DNA of 64,000 bases, taken from NCBI GenBank assembly GCA_013138975.1, contig WTBR01000054.1, positions 35,232 through 99,231 of the forward strand, given 5' to 3'. Under the pieces are notes generated by a model. The model was given only the letters and a program-made list of their open reading frames with translations. It was not told where the DNA came from and ran no database searches. This DNA is from Bacteroidales bacterium (GTDB lineage: Bacteria > Bacteroidota > Bacteroidia > Bacteroidales > UBA12077). Positions 63,717 to 64,000 of the stretch are shown piece by piece. Each line of letters begins with the position of its first letter. The first letter of the stretch is position 1. A program made the position numbers and the translations under genes.

Positions 63717-64000
63717 ATCAATTAAAGAGGCTGTTCCAAAAGACTAATTTTCGCCACAAAGTTATAATTTCGCCTAGCTGCTTAAAGCGGCTAGGCGAAT
63801 ATGATATTGTTATTTAGCGCTAATTTTAATGCAAAAACACTTCGACAGGCTCGTGTGACAACCTGATTAACAAAAAGTTGTCATGCTGAGACCCTATGTT
63901 TGTAAAGCATAAGTCTTTAAGATTTTTAGTAAATTAGTTTTGACAAAACATTACTAACTTAAACTTAAAAACTTATGCAGAATAAAAGTACAACTTTAAA
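63717..64000 (+). other. Dispersed repeats and possible insertion-sequence start
   Basis: GAGGCTGTTCCAAAAGAC (63727-63744), a hairpin GCCTAGCTGCTTAAAGCGGC (about 63772-63791), CTTCGACAGGCTCGTGTGAC (63840) and GTTGTCATGCTGAGACCC are dispersed-repeat pieces. A frame starting at ATG 63975 reads MQNKSTTLK to the window edge; this beginning resembles Bacteroidota IS110-type transposases, but nine residues cannot prove it. Confidence 0.35.

Overview
This is an AT-rich window from a member of the Bacteroidota. The evidence is the type IX secretion (T9SS) C-terminal domains, many lipoprotein and Sec signal peptides, intergenic regions with almost no Shine-Dalgarno sequences, TAnnTTTG-type promoter elements, and the gene families present. 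An oxygen-independent ergothioneine gene pair and a large set of iron-sulfur proteins suggest an anaerobic or facultative, possibly marine, species; that lifestyle is inferred.

Layout. 1-3920 (minus): argR-carA-carB operon for carbamoyl phosphate, with a paired ARG box in front of argR. 4112-8408 (plus): a small STAS-like protein, an NmrA-type oxidoreductase, and eanB-eanA, which together predict anaerobic ergothioneine synthesis from histidine. 9021-16238 (minus): two T9SS cargo proteins, one a 1971-residue metalloprotease/vWA/beta-helix mosaic. 16302-18201: a group II intron with its maturase, set in a graveyard of gene remnants (frameshifted secreted protein, integrase tail).

19373-48068 (plus) is the most striking part: about 29 kb on one strand. 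Seven tandem secreted or lipoprotein PQQ-like beta-propellers are followed by two membrane-anchored propeller proteins, a tiny Tat-exported four-cysteine protein, a NapG-like Tat polyferredoxin, a NapH-like membrane polyferredoxin, a third anchored propeller, a NuoE-NuoF fusion, a ferredoxin-flavoprotein, another propeller, a glycosyltransferase, an ABC (LolD/FtsX-type) pair and an eighth paralogous propeller lipoprotein. The order suggests a route from NADH across the inner membrane to periplasmic or outer-membrane propeller proteins. No c-type heme protein is present. I do not recognise this as a described system. Its intergenic gaps carry a family of inverted-repeat elements; one, between the two ABC genes, carries a GxxExxY gene between 47-bp terminal inverted repeats.

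48069-58800 is accessory: a tautomerase-like gene, a truncated propeller duplicate, a TIR/TIR/two-TM putative defence operon, a PstI/BsuBI-type restriction-modification pair, a secreted PEP-synthase-like protein and odd lipoproteins. Several are preceded by copies of a ~90-bp repeat that carries a promoter-like element. 58811-63716 returns to ordinary genes (glycosyltransferase, LiaF-like protein, metallo-hydrolase, BASS transporter, glycan-binding secreted protein). The last 280 bases are repeats and perhaps the start of an insertion sequence.
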